Shown piece after piece: positions 34,753-43,949 of a stretch of DNA of 64,000 nt. The stretch spans positions 4,399,501-4,463,500 of the forward strand of contig NZ_CP151076.1 of the NCBI RefSeq assembly GCF_038096165.1. The letters run 5' to 3'. Origin of the DNA: Pseudomonas sp. G.S.17. Its GTDB lineage: Bacteria > Pseudomonadota > Gammaproteobacteria > Pseudomonadales > Pseudomonadaceae. The notes beneath the pieces are model-generated. The model was not told where the DNA came from. It worked only from the letters and a program-made list of their open reading frames with translations, and did no database searches. Position 1 is the stretch's first letter, and each line of letters opens with the position of its first letter. The position numbers and the translations under genes are program-made.

Positions 34753-37700
34753 ATGAAAAGAATGCTGATTAACGCAACTCAACCCGAAGAGTTGCGTGTT
34801 GCACTGGTAGATGGCCAACGCCTCTATGACCTGGACATCGAGTCGGGTGCACGCGAGCAGAAGAAAGCCAACATCTATAAAGGCCGAATCACTCGCATCG
34901 AACCAAGCCTGGAGGCTGCCTTTGTCGATTTTGGCTCTGAGCGCCATGGCTTTCTGCCCCTCAAGGAAATCTCCCGCGAGTACTTCAAAAAGGCTCCTGA
35001 AGGCCGCGTCAACATCAAGGACGTCCTGAGCGAAGGCCAGGAAGTCATCGTTCAGGTAGAGAAAGAAGAACGTGGCAACAAAGGCGCAGCCTTGACCACC
35101 TTCATCAGCCTGGCCGGTCGTTATCTGGTCCTGATGCCGAACAACCCGCGTGCTGGCGGTATTTCCCGTCGCATCGAAGGTGAAGAGCGCAACGAACTGC
35201 GTGAAGCACTCAACGGCCTGATCGCTCCAGCCGACATGGGTCTGATCGTGCGCACTGCCGGCCTGGGCCGCAGCAGCGAAGAAATGCAGTGGGACCTCGA
35301 TTACCTGCTGCAACTCTGGACCGCTATCAAGGAAGCATCCCTGGATCGCTCCGCGCCTTTCCTGATCTACCAGGAAAGCAACGTGATCATCCGCGCCATC
35401 CGCGACTATCTGCGCCAGGACATCGGCGAAGTGCTGATCGACAGCGTCGAAGCCCAGGAAGAAGCCTTGACGTTCATCCGTCAGGTGATGCCGCAGTACG
35501 CCAGCAAGATCAAGCTATACGAAGACAGCGTTCCGCTGTTCAACCGCTTCCAGATCGAAAGCCAGATCGAGACCGCCTTTCAGCGCGTCGTTGAACTGCC
35601 TTCCGGCGGCTCCATCGTTATCGACCCTACCGAAGCCCTGGTGTCCATCGACATCAACTCGGCCCGCGCCACCAAAGGCAGCGATATCGAAGAAACCGCG
35701 CTGCAGACCAACCTTGAAGCGGCTGAAGAAATCGCCCGTCAATTGCGCCTGCGCGATATCGGCGGCCTGATCGTCATCGACTTCATCGACATGACACCGG
35801 CCAAGAACCAGCGCGCCGTGGAAGAAAAAGTCCGCGAAAGCCTGGAAGCCGACCGCGCCCGGGTTCAGGTTGGCCGCATCTCACGCTTTGGCCTGCTGGA
35901 AATGTCCCGTCAGCGCCTGCGCCCTTCCCTGGGTGAAAGCAGCGGCATCGTCTGCCCGCGTTGCAACGGCACCGGCATCATTCGTGACGTTGAATCGCTG
36001 TCGCTGGCGATTCTGCGCCTGATCGAAGAAGAAGCCCTGAAGGATCGTACTGCCGAAGTCCGCGCCCAGGTGCCGATCCCGGTTGCCGCGTTCCTGCTCA
36101 ACGAAAAACGCAACTCGATCACCAAGATCGAACTGCGCACCCGCGCCCGCATCATTATCCTGCCGAACGATCATCTCGAAACGCCACACTTCGAAGTGCA
36201 GCGTCTGCGTGATGACAGCCCGGAAGCGCACACCAATCAGTCCAGCTACGAAATCGCTGCTGCCGCTGCCGAAGTGGAAGAAGTCGCGCCGCCTGCCGCT
36301 GCGACCCGCACCCTGGTTCGCCAGGAAGCCGCAGTCAAGACCGCGCCACCACGTGCCAACGCACCGGTTCCGGTTGAAGCTGCTGCTCCGGCCCCTGCTC
36401 CGGTTGTTCATGAACCAAGCCTGTTCAAGGGCCTGGTGAAATCCCTGGTGAGCCTGTTCGCCGCCAAGGAAGAGCCTGCCGCACCGGTCGTCGTGGAAAA
36501 ACCGGCTGCCGAGCGTCCAGCTCGCAACGAGGAACGCCGCAACGGTCGTCAACAGAGCCGTGGTCGCACCAATCGTCGTGACGAAGAGCGCAAGCCCCGC
36601 GAAGAACGCGCCCCGCGTGAAGAGCGTGCAGAACGCGCTCCTCGCGAAGAGCGTGCGCCACGTGAAGAACGTGCACCGCGCGAGCCGCGTGAAGTTCGTG
36701 ACGAAACCACCACCGCCGCAGCCCCACGCGAAGAGCGTCCGGCCCGCGCGCCACGTGAAGAACGCGCACCGCGTGCTCCGCGTGAAGACCGCAAGTCCCG
36801 CGAAGACCGTCCGGTCCGCGAACTGCGTGAGCCACTGGATGCTGCTCCGGCAGTCAACCTGGCCCGCGAAGAGCGCCCTGAACGTGCTCCACGTGAAGAA
36901 CGCCAGCCACGCCAGCCACGCGAAGAGCGCCAGCCACGTGCCGAACAGGCCGTAGCAGCGGTCAGCGAAGACGAAGTGTTGCTCAACGAAGAGCTGATCG
37001 CCGACGACAATCAGGACGGCGCCGAAGGCGATCGCCCTCGTCGTCGCTCACGTGGTCAGCGTCGTCGCAGCAACCGTCGCGAGCGTCAACGTGATGCCAA
37101 CGGCAATGTGATCGAAGGTTCCGAAGGCGCTGAAGGTGCCGAAGAAGACGCCGAGCAAGCCAGCAGCGCCGATGTCGCCGCAGGGCTGGCAGTGACAGCC
37201 GCTGTCGCCAGCACTGTAATCAGCGCCCCGGCCGAAGCTCAGGCCAATCGTCAGGCAGAACGTGCGACTGCATCCGTCGAAGCGTCGGAGTCGTCTTTCG
37301 CCCAATCGACCGAGGTGCAAACCCCGTCGATCCAGACGCCAGCGTTTGAAGCACCCGAAGTCGAAGCTGCGAAAACCGAAGTTGCTGAAACCGCAGCTTT
37401 TGCAATCGAAGCACCCGCCATCGAAGCTCCAGTCGCCGAACAAGCGCCTAAAGCCGAGCCTGCGCCGGAAGTAGAAGTACAGCCTGCGTTCGAAGCTCCG
37501 GTCGAAGCACCAGCAATGGCCGCCCAGACCGAACTGTTCGACGCACCGCACGCCGAGCGCGTCGTACCGTTCAAGCCAACCCCGGAGCCAACCGCTCAAG
37601 CGCCACAGGCAGAAGCAGCAGCTCCATCCCGTGAAGAGGCTTTCGTCTCAGAATCGGCGGTCACTGAATCGGCTGAGCTGCCAACACCTGCACCTGTAGT

Positions 37701-38085
37701 TGCCGAAGCGCCTGCACCTTACGCAGCTCCGGAAATCGTTGCCACGCCACCAGCCGCAGAAGCTGCAGTGGCTGTCGCCGAAGCTGAAGCTACCGCCGAA
37801 GTTGAAGCCCCAGCCCCTGCCGCTCCAGTGAGCAGCACTGGCCGCGCGCCAAACGACCCGCGTGAAGTGCGTCGTCGCAAGCGTGAAGCTGAACGTCTGC
37901 AGAAAGAAGCTGAAGAAGCTGCCGCCAACGCTCCAGTCGTGACTGAAGCTGCGCCGGTTGCACCGCAAGCCGAGCCGACTCAACCTTCACCGGTTGTCGA
38001 CGAAAACCTGCAATCGGTTGAAGAAGTCGTACAGCAACACCCGAAAGCGCAGGAAGAAAACAACGAGCCTAAACCGCTTGTCTAA
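34753..38085 (+). CDS. rne: ribonuclease E
   Basis: A 1110-aa endonuclease, core of the RNA degradosome. S1 domain (about 35-120), catalytic domain with metal-binding Asp300 ([11 protein letters not shown]) and Asp343 (IVIDFIDM), Zn-link Cys401 and Cys404 (CPRCNG), then a long disordered scaffold. The scaffold has an amphipathic membrane-anchor-like helix ([13 protein letters not shown], near residue 557), many [10 protein letters not shown] repeats (about 615-730), a basic RNA-binding stretch ([20 protein letters not shown]) and a C-terminal Ala/Pro/Glu region with [19 protein letters not shown]. The ATG at 34753 gives the invariant [10 protein letters not shown] start; the frame is open upstream into the leader. 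Confidence 0.97.
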   Translation: MKRMLINATQPEELRVALVDGQRLYDLDIESGAREQKKANIYKGRITRIEPSLEAAFVDFGSERHGFLPLKEISREYFKKAPEGRVNIKDVLSEGQEVIVQVEKEERGNKGAALTTFISLAGRYLVLMPNNPRAGGISRRIEGEERNELREALNGLIAPADMGLIVRTAGLGRSSEEMQWDLDYLLQLWTAIKEASLDRSAPFLIYQESNVIIRAIRDYLRQDIGEVLIDSVEAQEEALTFIRQVMPQYASKIKLYEDSVPLFNRFQIESQIETAFQRVVELPSGGSIVIDPTEALVSIDINSARATKGSDIEETALQTNLEAAEEIARQLRLRDIGGLIVIDFIDMTPAKNQRAVEEKVRESLEADRARVQVGRISRFGLLEMSRQRLRPSLGESSGIVCPRCNGTGIIRDVESLSLAILRLIEEEALKDRTAEVRAQVPIPVAAFLLNEKRNSITKIELRTRARIIILPNDHLETPHFEVQRLRDDSPEAHTNQSSYEIAAAAAEVEEVAPPAAATRTLVRQEAAVKTAPPRANAPVPVEAAAPAPAPVVHEPSLFKGLVKSLVSLFAAKEEPAAPVVVEKPAAERPARNEERRNGRQQSRGRTNRRDEERKPREERAPREERAERAPREERAPREERAPREPREVRDETTTAAAPREERPARAPREERAPRAPREDRKSREDRPVRELREPLDAAPAVNLAREERPERAPREERQPRQPREERQPRAEQAVAAVSEDEVLLNEELIADDNQDGAEGDRPRRRSRGQRRRSNRRERQRDANGNVIEGSEGAEGAEEDAEQASSADVAAGLAVTAAVASTVISAPAEAQANRQAERATASVEASESSFAQSTEVQTPSIQTPAFEAPEVEAAKTEVAETAAFAIEAPAIEAPVAEQAPKAEPAPEVEVQPAFEAPVEAPAMAAQTELFDAPHAERVVPFKPTPEPTAQAPQAEAAAPSREEAFVSESAVTESAELPTPAPVVAEAPAPYAAPEIVATPPAAEAAVAVAEAEATAEVEAPAPAAPVSSTGRAPNDPREVRRRKREAERLQKEAEEAAANAPVVTEAAPVAPQAEPTQPSPVVDENLQSVEEVVQQHPKAQEENNEPKPLV
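36595..36960. repeat. [10 protein letters not shown]-coding repeat in rne
   Basis: A purine/CG-rich stretch repeating CGTGAAGAACGC-like units coding for Arg-Glu-Glu-Arg-Ala-Pro. This is the arginine-rich scaffold microdomain seen in Pseudomonas RNase E; unit number probably varies between strains. Confidence 0.8.
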
Positions 38086-38110
38086 GCTCTTCGCTTAAAC
38101 CGCGCTGAAT

Positions 38111-38147
38111 AAAAAGCCCCACCTGTGAAAGCAGGTGGGGCTTTTTT
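38111..38147. terminator. bidirectional terminator between rne and the MobA-like gene
   Basis: AAAAAGCCCCACCTG and CAGGTGGGGCTTTTTT form a 15-bp stem with a 6-nt loop, with T tracts for both strands. Serves convergent rne and the minus-strand run. Confidence 0.92.
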
Positions 38148-38168
38148 ATGGCCGTTGTTTATAGCCGT

Positions 38169-38762
38169 TTACGGATTGAAGATCAGCGCTTCGGGCACAT
38201 CCACGTCCCACAGCACGCCAGGATCATCTACCTCGACAAGCTGCAGCCGCGACGTCTTGAACAGCCGCCTGGCGCCTTGATCGCCAGCCAGAGTCATCAG
38301 CGCAGGGCCGAGCGTGCGCCCAAAGCCAACCGGATGACCACGCTCACCTTGATGAACAGGAACGCTGATGCAATCGTCCTGCAGGGAATCAATCACCTTG
38401 CCCAGCGTGTCCGGCAGGATAAACGGCATATCGCCCAGCACCACCAACCAGCCACGGCAATCAGATGCGGCCGCGACCGCAGCGGCGATGCTGTCGCCCA
38501 TGCCGGGTGAATCCAGCAGCACCACCTCACAGCCGTAATGCAGGCCAAGCCGGCAGATTTCCGGGCAATCCTGGCGAGTTATCAACAGGCACTTATCCAC
38601 AACGCCGTGCAGCCCGATCAGGACCTGTTCCACCACGGGGCGCACAACCCCGTCCAAACCCAGGCAAGGCGCCAAGAGCTTATGCTGATCATTCCCGGCC
38701 ACGGCCCGATAACGACTGCCCTGCCCTGCGGCCAACACAATGGCGCAGACCTCACTGCTCAA
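38169..38762 (-). CDS. MobA/MocA-like nucleotidyltransferase
   Basis: A 197-aa protein with the NTP-transferase start CAIVLAAGQGSRYRAVAG and GWLVVLGDMPF, as in MobA, MocA and related molybdenum-cofactor nucleotidyltransferases. It pairs by ATGA overlap with an XdhC family gene, a combination typical of molybdenum hydroxylase maturation. No hydroxylase genes are in the window, so the client enzyme lies elsewhere. Exact reaction (CTP or GTP transfer to molybdopterin) not decided. Confidence 0.85.
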   Translation of the reverse strand: MSSEVCAIVLAAGQGSRYRAVAGNDQHKLLAPCLGLDGVVRPVVEQVLIGLHGVVDKCLLITRQDCPEICRLGLHYGCEVVLLDSPGMGDSIAAAVAAASDCRGWLVVLGDMPFILPDTLGKVIDSLQDDCISVPVHQGERGHPVGFGRTLGPALMTLAGDQGARRLFKTSRLQLVEVDDPGVLWDVDVPEALIFNP

Positions 38763-39748
38763 TGCGCAGTCTCGGCGATCAACGGTTTTTTCTGTTGCAG
38801 GGCGATGCCGTTTTTGATGTAGACGATTTCAGCCAGCAACGATAGCGCGATCTCAGCCGGGGTATGACTGCCGATATGCAGGCCGATTGGGCCGTGCAAG
38901 CGAGCAATGGCCGTCTCGCTCAAACCCAGCAGCGCGAGGTTTTCCCGACGCTTCTGACTGTTGACCCGCGAGCCCAGTGCCCCGACGTAAAACGCCGGCG
39001 AGTTCAACGCCGTGAGCAACGCCATGTCGTCCAGGCGTGGATCATGGGTCAGAGCGACCACGGCGGTGCGCTCATCCGTCTCGATGGCCAGCACCGCGTC
39101 GTCGGGCATGCCCGGCACAAAACGCGCTTGCTGATCCTCCCAGCCGAAGGAGAATTCCGTACGCGGATCGCAGATCAGCACGTCGAAATCCAGCAAATGG
39201 GCCATTTCCGCGACATAGCGGGACAGTTGCCCGGCGCCGATCAACAGCAAACGCCAGCGCGGACCGTAAATGGTGCGCAAGGTATTGCCATCAAAACTCA
39301 CCACATCGTCACGTTGCGCGCTGTGCAGGCTGACTTCGCCGGTGTGCAGATTGAGTTCACGGGCGACGATTTGATGGTCTTCGCAGCGCTGCAAGAGTTC
39401 TGCGACCCACTGCTCATCGCCGACCCACTCTTGCGTCAGGCGCAGAGTGCCACCGCAAGGCAGGCCGAAACGCGCCGCTTCATCCAGGGTGACACCATAA
39501 GTGATCAATTCGATGCCCTGCCCGTCGCGCTGCAAACGACCGTCCTGCAGGCGGGCAATCAAATCGTCCTCGATGCAGCCACCGGAAACCGAGCCGATGA
39601 CCACGCCGTCTTCGCGCAACGCGAGCATCGCGCCGGGTGGTCGCGGCGCGCTGCCCCAGGTCTGGACCACGCTATACAACACCACACGCTGCCCTGCACG
39701 ACGCCATTCCAGCACGCTGCGCAGGACATTCAGGTCGACGCTATCCAT
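38759..39748 (-). CDS. XdhC/CoxI family maturation protein
   Basis: About 329 aa. MDSVDLNVLRSVLEWRRAG..VVQTWGSAPRPPGAML and GSVSGGCIEDDL form the XdhC N-terminal domain; the C-terminal Rossmann domain ends with LGSRVNSQKRRENL and GLHIGSHTPAEIALSLLAEI. The family inserts or sulfurates molybdenum cofactor for xanthine dehydrogenase-type enzymes. ATG at 39748 is preferred (AGGAC upstream); two upstream ATGs (39763, 39772) are in frame. Confidence 0.9.
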   Translation of the reverse strand: MDSVDLNVLRSVLEWRRAGQRVVLYSVVQTWGSAPRPPGAMLALREDGVVIGSVSGGCIEDDLIARLQDGRLQRDGQGIELITYGVTLDEAARFGLPCGGTLRLTQEWVGDEQWVAELLQRCEDHQIVARELNLHTGEVSLHSAQRDDVVSFDGNTLRTIYGPRWRLLLIGAGQLSRYVAEMAHLLDFDVLICDPRTEFSFGWEDQQARFVPGMPDDAVLAIETDERTAVVALTHDPRLDDMALLTALNSPAFYVGALGSRVNSQKRRENLALLGLSETAIARLHGPIGLHIGSHTPAEIALSLLAEIVYIKNGIALQQKKPLIAETAH

Positions 39749-39804
39749 CAGGTGGGTCCTCATTGAAGGCATTCAGCCCAGAGGCATGAATCTGTAGAAG
39801 GGAG

Positions 39805-40824
39805 TCAGTAAAGATTGGGTTCCATTTCCAGCGTTACATCGAAGCGCTCGACGATGTCGGCCTGGATACGCCGTGCCAGAGCCAACAGTTGTGCGCCAGT
39901 GGCCCGACCATAGTTGACCAGCACCAGCGACTGCAAGCGATGCACGCCGGCATCCCCTTCACGGTAACCTTTCCATCCGGCTTGCTCGATCAGCCAGCCA
40001 GCGGCAAGCTTCACTTGCCCATCAGCCTGTGGATAACCCACAAGCCCCGGATAACTGACTTTGATGCGCGCCGCCAGTTCAGCGGAAATCAGCGGATTCT
40101 TGAAGAAGCTCCCCGCGTTACCGAGTTCGGCGGGATCAGGAAGTTTTTCACTGCGGATCGCGCAGATTGCCCGGCTGACATCACGCGGGGTTGGATGCGC
40201 GATACCGAGCGCGTCCAGACGCTGACGTACCGGGCCGTAATCCAGATGCAGGCGCGCGACGCGGCTCAGAACGAAGCGCACGCGCAAGATCAACCAGCGT
40301 CCGGTGTCATGTTTGAACAGGCTATCGCGATAACCGAACGCGCATTCTTCCAGGGAGAATTCGCGCAACCCGCCCGTCTGCCGGTCGAGGGCGGTCAGGC
40401 TATGAAAGACGTCCTTGATCTCGACACCATAAGCGCCGATGTTCTGCATCGGTGCAGCGCCGACCGTCCCGGGAATCAGGCTCAGGTTTTCCAGGCCGCA
40501 CAGGCCGAGTTCCAGACAAGACTGCACAAACGGGTGCCACGGCTCGCCCGCTTCGGCCTCGACGATGGCCTCCAGGCAATCTTCGCGAACAATGCGAATA
40601 CCACGGCTGGCCATGTGCAGCACCAAAGCTTTTACGTCGCCGGTCAGCAACAGATTGCTGCCGCCGCCGATAACCATCAGCTCCAGGGTGTTCGCGGCAC
40701 AATAGGCCAGCGCCGCACGCACGTCGTCATCGTTATGGGCTTGGGCAAACAGCTGCGCCTGCACATCGACGCCGAAGGTATTGAACGGTTTGAGAGAAAC
40801 GGCGGATTGCAGCTGCAACGTCAA
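39805..40824 (-). CDS. murB: UDP-N-acetylenolpyruvoylglucosamine reductase
   Basis: A 339-aa FAD enzyme of peptidoglycan precursor synthesis. [51 protein letters not shown] and [17 protein letters not shown] are all characteristic (type I MurB, with Ser in GSFFKNP as proton donor). Overlaps kdsB by 4 bp. In several Pseudomonas genomes a low-molecular-weight phosphatase gene (ptpA) separates the two; it is absent here. Confidence 0.96.
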   Translation of the reverse strand: MTLQLQSAVSLKPFNTFGVDVQAQLFAQAHNDDDVRAALAYCAANTLELMVIGGGSNLLLTGDVKALVLHMASRGIRIVREDCLEAIVEAEAGEPWHPFVQSCLELGLCGLENLSLIPGTVGAAPMQNIGAYGVEIKDVFHSLTALDRQTGGLREFSLEECAFGYRDSLFKHDTGRWLILRVRFVLSRVARLHLDYGPVRQRLDALGIAHPTPRDVSRAICAIRSEKLPDPAELGNAGSFFKNPLISAELAARIKVSYPGLVGYPQADGQVKLAAGWLIEQAGWKGYREGDAGVHRLQSLVLVNYGRATGAQLLALARRIQADIVERFDVTLEMEPNLY

Positions 40825-41585
40825 CCCTCCAGCAAGCGTCGGACACGTTCGAGATCTTCAGCGGTGTCCACGCCGGCAGGCGGCGCTTCAACAGCGTCGG
40901 CCACGTGAATACGTACGCCATGCCACAGTGCACGCAGTTGCTCCAGATTTTCAGTGTCTTCGAGCCAGCACGGGCCCCAACTGACGAAATCCTGCAGGAA
41001 CCCTGCACGATAAGCATAGATGCCGATATGACGACGGTACGGAACACCCGCCGGCAATTGATCACGATCCCTGGCCAGCGCATCACGCGCCCAAGGCAAG
41101 GGCGCACGGCTGAAAGTCAGCGCCAGACCGTTGATATCGGCAACCACCTTGACCACGTTCGGATTGAACAGCGCAGCAACGTCGTCGATCGGCTCGGCCA
41201 GGGTCGACATCAGTGCTTCCGGATGCGCCGCCAGGTTGTCCGCGACCTGATCGATCACCGCAGGCGGGATCATCGGCTCGTCGCCCTGAACGTTGACCAC
41301 GATGGCGTCGGCAGCCAGCCCCAGCTGGGTAGCCACTTCGGCGAGACGGTCAGTGCCGGAATTATGGTCGTCACGGGTCAGCAGAACCTCGGCACCGAAG
41401 GCGCGACAGGCTTCAACGATACGCGGATCATCGGTGGCAACCACGACCCGCGCCGCGCTGCTTTTGCGCGCCTGTTCCCAGACATGCTGGATCATCGGCT
41501 TGCCGGCGATCTCTTTCAGGGGCTTGCCGGGAAAGCGGCTGGAGCCGTAGCGGGCCGGAATGACTACCGTGAAAACCGCCGTCAT
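40821..41585 (-). CDS. kdsB: CMP-KDO synthetase
   Basis: A 254-aa cytidylyltransferase activating KDO for LPS core. [37 protein letters not shown] and [12 protein letters not shown] are diagnostic. Overlaps Trm112-like and murB genes, so strong coupling. Confidence 0.97.
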   Translation of the reverse strand: MTAVFTVVIPARYGSSRFPGKPLKEIAGKPMIQHVWEQARKSSAARVVVATDDPRIVEACRAFGAEVLLTRDDHNSGTDRLAEVATQLGLAADAIVVNVQGDEPMIPPAVIDQVADNLAAHPEALMSTLAEPIDDVAALFNPNVVKVVADINGLALTFSRAPLPWARDALARDRDQLPAGVPYRRHIGIYAYRAGFLQDFVSWGPCWLEDTENLEQLRALWHGVRIHVADAVEAPPAGVDTAEDLERVRRLLEG

Positions 41586-41767
41586 TTATCCAGACGCTCG
41601 TCGGTCGTCAGGGTGCGCGCTTCGCTTTCCAGCATCACCGGAATGCCGTCACGGATCGGATAGGCCAGGCCTGCACCCTTGCTGATCAGTTCGGTTTTAT
41701 CGGCGCTGAGCTTGAGCGGACCTTTGCAGATCGGGCAAGCGAGGATGTCGAGCAATTTGGTGTCCAT
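41582..41767 (-). CDS. Trm112-like zinc-ribbon protein
   Basis: A 61-aa protein beginning [20 protein letters not shown] with CPxC and ending in [13 protein letters not shown], as in Trm112/YcaR-type proteins between lpxK and kdsB. Only one CxxC is present. In eukaryotes Trm112 activates methyltransferases; bacterial role uncertain. The ATG at 41767 is chosen; the upstream frame overlaps lpxK. Confidence 0.92.
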   Translation of the reverse strand: MDTKLLDILACPICKGPLKLSADKTELISKGAGLAYPIRDGIPVMLESEARTLTTDERLDK

Positions 41768-41784
41768 AAGAAATCCTGAGCGAA

Positions 41785-42780
41785 TCATGGCAAAAGACGT
41801 GATAACTGCGAGTCGAACCAACTGACGAAAGCGGCCGAAGGCACTGCATCCACGGCCAGATACCACCAGTCATCCGCCGCGAAGGGCCGGCATTTCACGG
41901 CGTCCTTTTCGGTCATGACCACGGGCAGCGAAGGCGTGAACGTCAGTGTCTGCGCGCTGTAGGCGGCATGGTCGGCGAACGCGTGAGCGACAGGCCGCCA
42001 GTGTAGCCCTTCGAGGGTATTGAAGAAACGTTGCGGATTGCCGATCCCCGCCACAGCGTGAACGGCTTGTCCCGGCGCAAAGAATTCCACCGGCTCCCGC
42101 GCGCCGCTGCGCAGATTGACCAGCGCGGCGGGCTTGAGCTGGAAGGCGTAACCGTCGTCTCGATCAGCGCTGGCACCGTTGTAGAGCAGCGCATCGACGC
42201 TGTTCAGGCGCTCGACGGGTTCACGCAGAGGTCCGGCGGGCAGGCAGCGTCGATTGCCCAGGCCGCGGGCCGCATCGATCAGCACCAGCTCCAGATCCCG
42301 GGCCAGGCGGTAATGTTGCAGGCCATCGTCCGACAGAATCAGGTCCAGCGGCTCGCTGTCCAGCAAGGCACGCACTGCGCGGCTGCGATCAGGATCGATC
42401 ATCAACGGCACGCCGGTGCGCTGCACAATTAAAAGAGGTTCGTCACCCGCCTGAGCCGCGCTTTGTTCGGCGGTCACGCGCCACGGCAGGCTCGGCGGCG
42501 TAGCGCCATAACCTCGGCTGACCACGCCAACGCGCAGGCCTCGGCTGCGGCAGTGCTCGATCATCCACAGAATCAGCGGCGTCTTGCCGGTGCCGCCGAC
42601 CGTGATATTGCCGACGACGATGACCGGAATCGGCGCCTTGTAGATTTCACCCTGCCCGGCCAGGAAACGCGCACGCTTGCCCTCGACGACACGGCGATAC
42701 AGGCATTCCAGCGGTCGTAACAGCGCCAGAGCCGGATGACCGGCATACCAGGCGGCAAGCAAGCGGTCGGAGAGTGCCAT
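41785..42780 (-). CDS. lpxK: tetraacyldisaccharide 4'-kinase
   Basis: A 331-aa kinase adding the 4'-phosphate of lipid A. Family phrases [14 protein letters not shown] (P-loop), [26 protein letters not shown] and [21 protein letters not shown] are present. It starts where exbD ends (shared bases). Confidence 0.96.
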   Translation of the reverse strand: MALSDRLLAAWYAGHPALALLRPLECLYRRVVEGKRARFLAGQGEIYKAPIPVIVVGNITVGGTGKTPLILWMIEHCRSRGLRVGVVSRGYGATPPSLPWRVTAEQSAAQAGDEPLLIVQRTGVPLMIDPDRSRAVRALLDSEPLDLILSDDGLQHYRLARDLELVLIDAARGLGNRRCLPAGPLREPVERLNSVDALLYNGASADRDDGYAFQLKPAALVNLRSGAREPVEFFAPGQAVHAVAGIGNPQRFFNTLEGLHWRPVAHAFADHAAYSAQTLTFTPSLPVVMTEKDAVKCRPFAADDWWYLAVDAVPSAAFVSWFDSQLSRLLP

Positions 42781-43211
42781 CAGTTAGCCGATGTGGCCTC
42801 GACGGTGGTCATGCGCAAATGACTGAAACCCAGTTTGCCAGCAGCGTCCATGGCGGTAATCACCGATTGATGGGGGGTTTTGCCATCGGCGCTGATCGTC
42901 AGCGGCAAACTGGTATCGCCGGCCGATTCACGCTGCAAGGCGTCAATCAGCGTGGCCAGATCGTTTTTCGGCAGCAATTGGTTGTTCAGGGAAAAAACCC
43001 CGTCGGCATTGATGGCGATGTCCAGATGCTTGCGATCGGCGTCGGTGTCCGGCGTGCCGGTGACCGCCTGCGGCAGATCGACCCGCAGTTGGGTTTCGCG
43101 AGTAAAAGTCGTGGTCACGATGAAGAACAGCAGCAGGATGAACACCACATCGATCAACGACACGAGGTTGATGTCGATGTTCTCCCTGACCTTGCGCCGA
43201 CGAAATTTCAC
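42780..43211 (-). CDS. exbD: ExbD/TolR family biopolymer transport protein
   Basis: A 143-aa inner-membrane protein. [35 protein letters not shown] has the single membrane helix with essential Asp in LIDVVF. The rest is periplasmic. With ExbB it would form a proton-driven motor of TonB/Tol type. Its place in the lpxK/comEC run is usual in Pseudomonas, so its partner transporter is not obvious. Confidence 0.93.
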   Translation of the reverse strand: MKFRRRKVRENIDINLVSLIDVVFILLLFFIVTTTFTRETQLRVDLPQAVTGTPDTDADRKHLDIAINADGVFSLNNQLLPKNDLATLIDALQRESAGDTSLPLTISADGKTPHQSVITAMDAAGKLGFSHLRMTTVEATSAN

Positions 43212-43882
43212 TTCTTGCGACCCTCACCCCGGGCCTGCGCCTTGAGCTGGATACTTGGATCGTTGACATCGACGTCACGGTCGCCCTGCACCACTTCCAC
43301 CAGCTTGATGGCTTCCTGCTCCATCCCGACCACCAGTTCATCGACCCGGCTTTGCAGGAAACGATGAAAGAAAATCGCCGGAATGGCCACGATCAGCCCA
43401 GATGCGGTACAGATCAGCGCCTTGGAGATACCGCCTGCCAACACAGCGGCATTGGCCGTGTTACCGGTGGCGTTGAACGAGCCAAAGATATCGATCATGC
43501 CCAGCACGGTGCCCAGCAAACCCAGCAACGGCGCCATGGCAGCAATCGAACCCAGGGCGCTCAAATAGCGCTCCAGATCATGAATGATCCGTGCGGCGGC
43601 TTCTTCGATGCACTCCTTCATGATCTCGCGACCATGCCTGGAGTTGGCCAGGCCTGCGGCGAGGATTTCACCCAGCGGCGAATCGGCGCGCAGCTCCTTG
43701 AGCTTTTCGCTGTCGAGTTTCTTGTCCTGGATCCAGCGCCAGACCTGCCCCAGCAAATGCGGCGGCGTGATGCGGCTGGCACGCAAGGTCCAGAGACGCT
43801 CGATGATGATGCCGACCGCGGCGATGGAACTCAGAATGATCGGCAGCATCATCCAGCCACCTGATTTGACCAGTTCCCACAC
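43208..43882 (-). CDS. exbB: ExbB/TolQ/MotA family proton channel
   Basis: About 224 aa with three membrane helices (MLPIILSSIAAVGIIIERLW; SALGSIAAMAPLLGLLGTVLGMI; ALICTASGLIVAIPAIFFHRF). The GTG at 43882 (WELVKSGGWMM start) is preferred because GGGGG lies upstream and the palindrome AGTGGCGCCACT (43903-43914) falls in the leader. An ATG at 43921 gives a longer alternative. Overlaps exbD by 4 bp. Confidence 0.92.
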   Translation of the reverse strand: MWELVKSGGWMMLPIILSSIAAVGIIIERLWTLRASRITPPHLLGQVWRWIQDKKLDSEKLKELRADSPLGEILAAGLANSRHGREIMKECIEEAAARIIHDLERYLSALGSIAAMAPLLGLLGTVLGMIDIFGSFNATGNTANAAVLAGGISKALICTASGLIVAIPAIFFHRFLQSRVDELVVGMEQEAIKLVEVVQGDRDVDVNDPSIQLKAQARGEGRKK

Positions 43883-43949
43883 AGTGACGACCCCCAGAAA
43901 AAAGTGGCGCCACTCTAACATAGGCTCGCCAGCTGGCCGAAGCCTGTGA

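Noticed and set aside
36595..36960. CRISPR-like repeats
   Set aside because: Units are short, imperfect, in frame and part of RNase E; no spacers.
43903..43914. Terminator between comEC and exbB
   Set aside because: AGTGGCGCCACT is a loop-less palindrome; although T6 follows on the minus strand, the stem cannot form a hairpin of normal geometry. It may be an operator or a chance palindrome.
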